Positions 62,344 to 62,493 of a stretch of 62,493 nucleotides of DNA are shown here, one piece after another. The stretch's first letter is position 1, and each line of letters starts with the position of its first letter. The notes under the pieces are model-generated. The model was not told the origin of the DNA. It searched no databases and was given only the letters and a program-made list of their open reading frames with translations. The DNA is from an uncultured Bacteroidales bacterium (GTDB lineage Bacteria > Bacteroidota > Bacteroidia > Bacteroidales > Muribaculaceae): the NCBI GenBank assembly GCA_949123685.1, contig CASBHZ010000008.1, forward strand, positions 1 to 62,493, written 5' to 3'. A program made the translations under genes and the position numbers.

Positions 62344-62493
62344 TTATAGATAATCCACGAATCTCACTATTTCCTCATCCCGGTCAAGCTTAGGCCGATG
62401 CTTCCGCGCCCAGCCTTTGATCGTCATGGGCTCCCGTCTCAGACTGTAAATACTCACTGAAAAGTGGGCCGTTCGCTCATTAAAAAATGGGCC
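62344..62493 (-). CDS. Partial ORF at the window edge
   Basis: A frame open from the window end gives 49 codons ending MTIKGWARKHRPKLDRDEE...VDYL and a TAA at 62344-62346. The basic C-terminus looks protein-like. Near the edge, two copies of a GGCCCA(C/T)TTTT motif (62450-62493) resemble terminal repeats of IS21-type elements, so this could be a phage gene cut by an insertion. Uncertain. Confidence 0.35.
   Translation of the reverse strand, partial: GPFFNERTAHFSVSIYSLRREPMTIKGWARKHRPKLDRDEEIVRFVDYL

Overview
The window reads as chromosomal DNA of a gut-type Bacteroidales bacterium, probably in or near Muribaculaceae; the family-level guess is inference. The grounds are: promoters of the Bacteroidetes form TTTG-N19/20-TAnnTTTG ahead of many genes; a Na+-pumping NQR operon; an ExbB-ExbD-ExbD-TonB operon; a DUF4249/TonB-receptor pair; 30S protein S16 with a long Ala/Glu-rich tail; a BioG-BioC fusion; and membrane TPR regulators with C-terminal HTH-like domains.

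Layout. 1-8.4 kb holds housekeeping genes: a TraB/GumN protein, two HU-type proteins (one membrane-anchored), rpsP, prfA, a MurU-like uridylyltransferase with an AmgK-RapZ fusion kinase, and pgk. 8.5-15.4 kb holds the TonB energising operon, a PstS-like lipoprotein and a periplasmic TPR protein. 15.5-24.3 kb holds nqrABCDEF, glyA, bioD and an RNase D-like exonuclease. 24.3-25.4 kb is two arrays of ~90-bp repeats around an internally deleted DUF4143-type ATPase pseudogene. 25.4-39.1 kb is an AT-rich accessory island. 39.1-56.5 kb returns to core functions: a candidate small RNA, lpxH, a SufT-like factor, two outer-membrane barrels, priA, bioA-bioF-bioGC, sbcDC, rfbA and xylB-xylA. 56.5-58.1 kb holds decayed mobile genes. 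58.1-62.5 kb looks like the right end of a Mu-like transposable prophage, with all genes reading toward the end and a Mom-like gene last.

The island is the most unusual part. It carries two paralogous modules. Each has a lipobox-bearing membrane TPR sensor with a cytoplasmic HTH-like end, and a small secreted protein with a conserved Arg-Pro-Arg-Cys-Pro...Cys core, together with other secreted or outer-membrane proteins. Module 1 (25.8-30.5 kb) is bracketed by near-identical 341-bp inverted repeats. The regulator of module 2 (37.0-38.8 kb) is bracketed by inverted copies of a ~200-bp element built from GTGGTTG half-sites spaced one helical turn apart; a third copy lies between the modules. 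Two families of MITE-like elements that share a core but have different termini also sit at the module edges. I propose a duplicated, possibly invertible or mobile surface-signalling cassette. That is inference from layout; no function has been shown.

Other points: a heptamer tract and a 16-bp motif recur in intergenic DNA across the whole window; an 11-bp tandem repeat separates two frames of a broken regulator; and two transcription units (39.1 kb minus, 59.1 kb plus) look like non-coding RNAs. I saw no rRNA, tRNA or CRISPR array.
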